64,000 bases of DNA from Halomonas fontilapidosi (GTDB lineage: Bacteria; Pseudomonadota; Gammaproteobacteria; Pseudomonadales; Halomonadaceae), in assembly GCF_014192285.1 (NCBI RefSeq), contig NZ_JACHXQ010000001.1, positions 558,001 to 622,000 on the forward strand, in the 5' to 3' direction. The number at the start of each line of letters is the position of its first letter. The stretch's first letter is position 1. Below, in pieces: positions 60,394-64,000 of the stretch. Both the position numbers and the translations under genes were made by a program. Below the pieces are notes generated by a model. It did not search any database. It was not told the origin of the DNA and saw nothing but the letters and a program-made list of their open reading frames with translations.

Positions 60394-62871
60394 ATGACGC
60401 AGTTCAAGGACCGCATCCCGCTGCCCCCGGCAGATGCCCGGAAGACCAACATGGCGTGTCACTTCTGCATCGTCGGCTGCGGCTACCATGTCTACAAGTG
60501 GCCCGCCAACCGGGAAGGTGGCAGGACTGCCGACCAGAATGCGCTGGGGCTCGACTTCACCCGCCAGCTTCCTGCCATGCAGCTCACCATGACGCCGGCC
60601 ATGGTCAACCGGATCAAGGATCACGACGGTCGCGAATACAACATCATGATCCTTCCCGACAAGGCGTGCAGCGTGAACCAGGGGCTGTCCTCGACGCGGG
60701 GCGGCCAGATGGCCAGCGTGATGTATTCGGAGGGCACCCCGATCGGCGAGCGGCGGCTTAAGTACCCACTGGTGTACACCGGTGACGACTGGGTCGAGAG
60801 CAACTGGGAGCAGGCGATGGCCCTCTATGCCGGCCTGACCCAGCGTATCCTCGACAACGAGGGCCCGGACCAGCTGTTCTTCAACCTCTTCGACCATGGC
60901 GGCGCCGGCGGCGGTTTCGAGAACACCTGGGGCACCGGCAAGCTGATCTTCAGCGGCCTGCAGACGAAGATGGTCCGCATCCACAACCGTCCCGCCTACA
61001 ACTCCGAGTGCCACGCGACCCGCGACATGGGCATCGGCGAGCTCAACAACAGCTACGAGGATGCCGAAATATCCGACGTCATCTTCTCCATCGGCGGCAA
61101 CTCCTACGAGACGCAGTCGAACTGGTTCCTGGCCCACTGGGAGCCGAACCTCAGGGGCGCCAACGTCGGCAAGAAGCGGGAATGGTTCCCCGACGAGAGC
61201 GTGGGCAAGGGCAGGGTCATCCTGGTCGACCCGCGACGCACGCCTACCGTGGCGATCTGCGAGACCGTCGCCGGCAAGGACCATGTCCTGCACCTGGCGA
61301 TCCAGCCGGGCACCGATACCGCGCTGTTCAATGGGCTGCTGACCTACGTGGTCGACCAGGGCTGGCACGACCAGGCCTTCATCGACGAGCACACCAGTGG
61401 CTTCGCGGAGATGCTCGCCGCCAACCGCTTGGAGCTGGACGAGTGCGCCCGGATCACCGGGCTGGATCGTGCCGATATCATCAAGGCCGCCGAATGGGCC
61501 TACCAGCCCAAGGCAAGCGGTCATGCCCCGCGCACCATGCACGCCTACGAGAAGGGCGTGATCTGGGGCAATGACAACTATCGGATCCAGTCCGCCATCG
61601 TCAACCTCGTGGTGGCCACCCGTAACGTCGGCCGCCGCGGCACCGGCGTCGTGCGCATGGGCGGCCACCAGGAGGGCTATACGCGCCCCCCCTATCCCGG
61701 CGGGCGCCCGGCGCCTTATATCGACCAGGAGCTGATCAAGGGCAATGGCATGATGCTGACGGTCTGGGCCTGCAACGCCTTCCAGACCACCGTCAATGCC
61801 GAGACCTATCGCCAGGTGATCAAGCGGCGAGCCGCCATCGTCAACCAGGCGCTAGCCGAAGCACGCGGCGCCTCCACCGAGGAGCTGATCGATATCGTCT
61901 ATGATGCCGTCAAGAACAAGGGCGGCCTGTTTATCGTCGATATCGACCTCTACCGCACCAAGTTCGCCGAGTCCTCCCACCTGGTGCTGCCGGCGACCCA
62001 TCCCGGCGAGATGAACCTGACCTCCATGAACGGCGAGCGGCGGCTGCGGCTGTCCGAACGCTTCATGGACCCTCCCGGCATCGCCAGGCCGGATTGCCTG
62101 ATCGCCGCCGACATGGCCAACGCCCTCAAGCAGCGCTTCGAGGCGGCAGGCAACGCGGCGATGGCCGAGCGTTTCGCCGGGTTCGACTGGACGACCGAGG
62201 AGGACGCCTTCAACGACGGGTTCCGCATGGCCCATGAGAAGGAGATCGACAGCCAGGGCGGGCCGACGGGACACCTGGCCACCTACGAGCGCCTGTCCGA
62301 GGCCGGCAACAACGGCGTCCAGCTGCCCATCAAGGCGTACAAGGACGGCAAGCTGATCGGCACCGAGATGCTGTATACCGACAGCAGGTTCGATACCGAG
62401 GATGGCAGGGCACACTTCCAGCCGTCGCCCTGGAACGGGCTTCCCGAGGTGGTTCAGCAGCAGAAGGAGAGGTTCGACTTCTGGATCAACAACGGTCGTA
62501 CCAATCATATCTGGCAGTCTGCCTATCATGATCAGCACCTGGCCTTCCGCAAGGGCCGCTACCCCATGGCCCCGGTCGAGATCCACCCGCAGGATGCCGA
62601 GGCGCTGGGGATCGCCAACGGCGATATTGTCGAGGTCTACAATGACTACGGCGCGACCATGGCCATGGCCTATCTGGAACCCGACCTGAACCGGGGGCAG
62701 GTCTTCATGATGTTCGGCTATCCCAATGGGGTTCAGGGTGACGTGGTCAGCGAATGGACGGACCGCAACATCATCCCCTACTACAAGGGGGCCTGGGCCA
62801 ACCTTCGCCGCATCGGCTCCAACCCCGCCTACCTGCGAGACGTCTCGTTCAAGCGTCGGCGCTATTCCTGA
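60394..62871 (+). CDS. aioA: Arsenite oxidase large molybdopterin subunit
   Basis: 825 aa, DMSO-reductase superfamily, oxidising As(III) to As(V). [20 protein letters not shown] holds the [3Fe-4S] ligands C22-x2-C25-x3-C29. Further AioA marks: [84 protein letters not shown]. No signal peptide; it travels with AioB by Tat. Full length. No cytochrome c, aioXSR or moeA genes follow. Confidence 0.97.
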   Translation: MTQFKDRIPLPPADARKTNMACHFCIVGCGYHVYKWPANREGGRTADQNALGLDFTRQLPAMQLTMTPAMVNRIKDHDGREYNIMILPDKACSVNQGLSSTRGGQMASVMYSEGTPIGERRLKYPLVYTGDDWVESNWEQAMALYAGLTQRILDNEGPDQLFFNLFDHGGAGGGFENTWGTGKLIFSGLQTKMVRIHNRPAYNSECHATRDMGIGELNNSYEDAEISDVIFSIGGNSYETQSNWFLAHWEPNLRGANVGKKREWFPDESVGKGRVILVDPRRTPTVAICETVAGKDHVLHLAIQPGTDTALFNGLLTYVVDQGWHDQAFIDEHTSGFAEMLAANRLELDECARITGLDRADIIKAAEWAYQPKASGHAPRTMHAYEKGVIWGNDNYRIQSAIVNLVVATRNVGRRGTGVVRMGGHQEGYTRPPYPGGRPAPYIDQELIKGNGMMLTVWACNAFQTTVNAETYRQVIKRRAAIVNQALAEARGASTEELIDIVYDAVKNKGGLFIVDIDLYRTKFAESSHLVLPATHPGEMNLTSMNGERRLRLSERFMDPPGIARPDCLIAADMANALKQRFEAAGNAAMAERFAGFDWTTEEDAFNDGFRMAHEKEIDSQGGPTGHLATYERLSEAGNNGVQLPIKAYKDGKLIGTEMLYTDSRFDTEDGRAHFQPSPWNGLPEVVQQQKERFDFWINNGRTNHIWQSAYHDQHLAFRKGRYPMAPVEIHPQDAEALGIANGDIVEVYNDYGATMAMAYLEPDLNRGQVFMMFGYPNGVQGDVVSEWTDRNIIPYYKGAWANLRRIGSNPAYLRDVSFKRRRYS

Positions 62872-62955
62872 GACATGACGCCGATTGCGGATCTGGCGCA
62901 GCATGGGCGAGTGAGGTTACCAATTCTCCCTCGTTCATACTGAATGACTGCCATA

Positions 62956-63309
62956 TCAGCACATGGTCAATCGCCGCTCCGGCCGATTCCCCATGCTGGC
63001 GAGACGGTTCTGCAGCAGGGCCAGACGCTCAGCCTGGCCCTGCTGAGCGGCCTTCAGGATATCCTCTATCCAGTTGGGCAGTGCCGGCGCCAGGCAATAG
63101 TAGACCCACTGACCATCACGACGGTCGCTCAGCAGGCCGCAGTTGCGCAGCTGGGCCAGGTGACGCGACACCTTTGGCTGGGACTCCTCCAAGGCGTGGG
63201 TCATCTCGCAGACGCACAACTCCTGCTCGCAGCGAATCAGCAACGTGAGCGTCAGACGCGTCTCGTCACCCAGGCACTTAAAAAGTCTTGGGGGGTCGAG
63301 CTGAATCAA
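62956..63309 (-). CDS. arsR: ArsR-family arsenic repressor
   Basis: 117 aa, winged HTH. FKCLGDETRLTLTLLI, metal-binding C-x-C in ELCVCEMTHALEESQPKVSR HL, and wing CGLLSDRRDGQWVYYCLAP. TTG start at 63309 preceded by GAGG (8 bases); no ATG gives a better frame. Convergent with aioA, downstream of arsJ. Likely represses arsJ/arsR and perhaps the arsC operon. Confidence 0.92.
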   Translation of the reverse strand: MIQLDPPRLFKCLGDETRLTLTLLIRCEQELCVCEMTHALEESQPKVSRHLAQLRNCGLLSDRRDGQWVYYCLAPALPNWIEDILKAAQQGQAERLALLQNRLASMGNRPERRLTMC

Positions 63310-63406
63310 GCGATATACCTCATAGAAACCAAGGGGGTCATTCTACGTCACCGTCCGCTGCTCCGACAGCAACCCCTGCCCAAGCCGGGTACTGTGTCAT
63401 ACCATG

Positions 63407-64000
63407 TCACGCCGCCTCACGTGGCAATGCCAGGGCCATCAGCGCACTGGCCGCCACCAGGGCAGACGAGATCCACAGGCAGGCGGCAAGGCCATGGACC
63501 TGGTAGACCCAGCCGGAGAGCAGCGTGCCCAGCAGGCGACCCATGGCGTTGGCCATGTAGTAGAAGCCCACGTCCATGGAAACGCCGTCGGCGCGGGCGT
63601 AGTGGACGATCAGGTAGCTGTGCCAGCTGGAGTTGACGGCGAACAGCACGCCGAAGGCCAGCAGCCCTGCTACCAGCCAGCCCACTTCGGCCAGGGGCAG
63701 CAGGGCCAGCAGTGCCGGCAGGCCGGCCAGCAGCAAGGCCCAGAAGGCCGTGACCCCACGCGCCCCGCCCTTGACCAGGCCGGTAAGGCGCGGTGCCTGG
63801 GTCTGCACGCCGCCGTAGCCGATCACCCAAATGGCCAGCAGCCCCCCTACCGTCCAGTGGCTCCAGCCGTGCTGGTCATAGAGAAACACCGGCAAGGCGA
63901 CCACGAACCAGACGTCCCGGGAGGCGAAGAGGCAGAGCCGCGCTGCCGAAAGCACGTTGATGGCCTTTGAGGAGGAGAACACCTCGGTGAACTTGGGCTT
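63407..64000 (-). CDS. arsJ: ArsJ organoarsenical efflux MFS transporter (C-terminal part)
   Basis: 198 codons, running off the right edge. KFTEVFSSSKAINVLSAARL, CLFASRDVWFVVALPVFLYD, WTVGGLLAIWVIGYGGVQTQ and YARADGVSMDVGFYYMANAM are characteristic of ArsJ, which exports 1-arseno-3-phosphoglycerate made by a partner GAPDH, probably encoded outside the window. Together they give As(V) resistance without reduction. Confidence 0.92.
   Translation of the reverse strand, partial: KPKFTEVFSSSKAINVLSAARLCLFASRDVWFVVALPVFLYDQHGWSHWTVGGLLAIWVIGYGGVQTQAPRLTGLVKGGARGVTAFWALLLAGLPALLALLPLAEVGWLVAGLLAFGVLFAVNSSWHSYLIVHYARADGVSMDVGFYYMANAMGRLLGTLLSGWVYQVHGLAACLWISSALVAASALMALALPREAA

Noticed and set aside
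60280-61668. 462-codon minus-strand frame opposite aioA
   Set aside because: Antisense shadow of aioA.

Overview
The window is GC-rich chromosomal DNA from a gammaproteobacterium. Gene order (dsbD-accB-accC-prmA-dusB-fis-purH; bioB-F-H-C-D) and protein character point to Halomonadaceae or a close relative. This is an inference from gene content, since no 16S is present. Almost all long antisense frames are GC-rich shadows and are left out.

Layout. 1-20.9 kb is core housekeeping: the N-terminal end of a PP2C-like kinase/phosphatase, ppa, a DUF2333 protein, dsbD, accBC, prmA, dusB-fis, purH, gabD, folE-folX, srkA, comF and the biotin operon bioBFHCD. A BirA-type operator lies in the comF/bioB divergent region. 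tRNA-Leu(UAG) follows bioD.

21.07-26.0 kb is a decayed integrated element bounded by a duplicated tRNA 3' end. It holds an integrase pseudogene with a 25-bp tandem duplication, IS3- and IS66-family remnants, AT-rich small ORFs, a periplasmic TPR protein and a small secreted protein. It separates bioA from the rest of the biotin cluster.

27.4-36.8 kb is an unusual locus. It has two ATP-grasp ligase-like proteins, a CocE/NonD hydrolase, an outer-membrane beta-barrel candidate, a small HTH protein, a lipoprotein hydrolase and a 676-aa protein with a papain-like Cys/His/Asn pattern. A perfect FNR/Anr site sits in the central divergent promoter region. I do not recognise this as a described system.

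37-40 kb has a Fur-box-linked small gene, a deaminase, an HTH-GST fusion and a zinc metallopeptidase. 40.3-47.8 kb is an acyl-CoA catabolic cluster (acyl-CoA dehydrogenase, SDR, acyl-CoA synthetase, TetR regulator, thiolase, hydrolase) with recognisable operators. 47.9-49.3 kb is fetAB.

49.4-64 kb is an arsenic island: PhoB-linked phnDCEE, an FMN reductase, arsC-arsH-acr3-(CC/Se protein)-MFS-ECF sigma-arsP-thioredoxin, arsenite oxidase aioBA behind an FNR/Anr box, arsR, and arsJ running off the right edge. Together these cover arsenate reduction, As(III) efflux, organoarsenical oxidation or efflux, arsenite oxidation and arseno-phosphoglycerate export. No aioXSR regulatory genes are present in the window.
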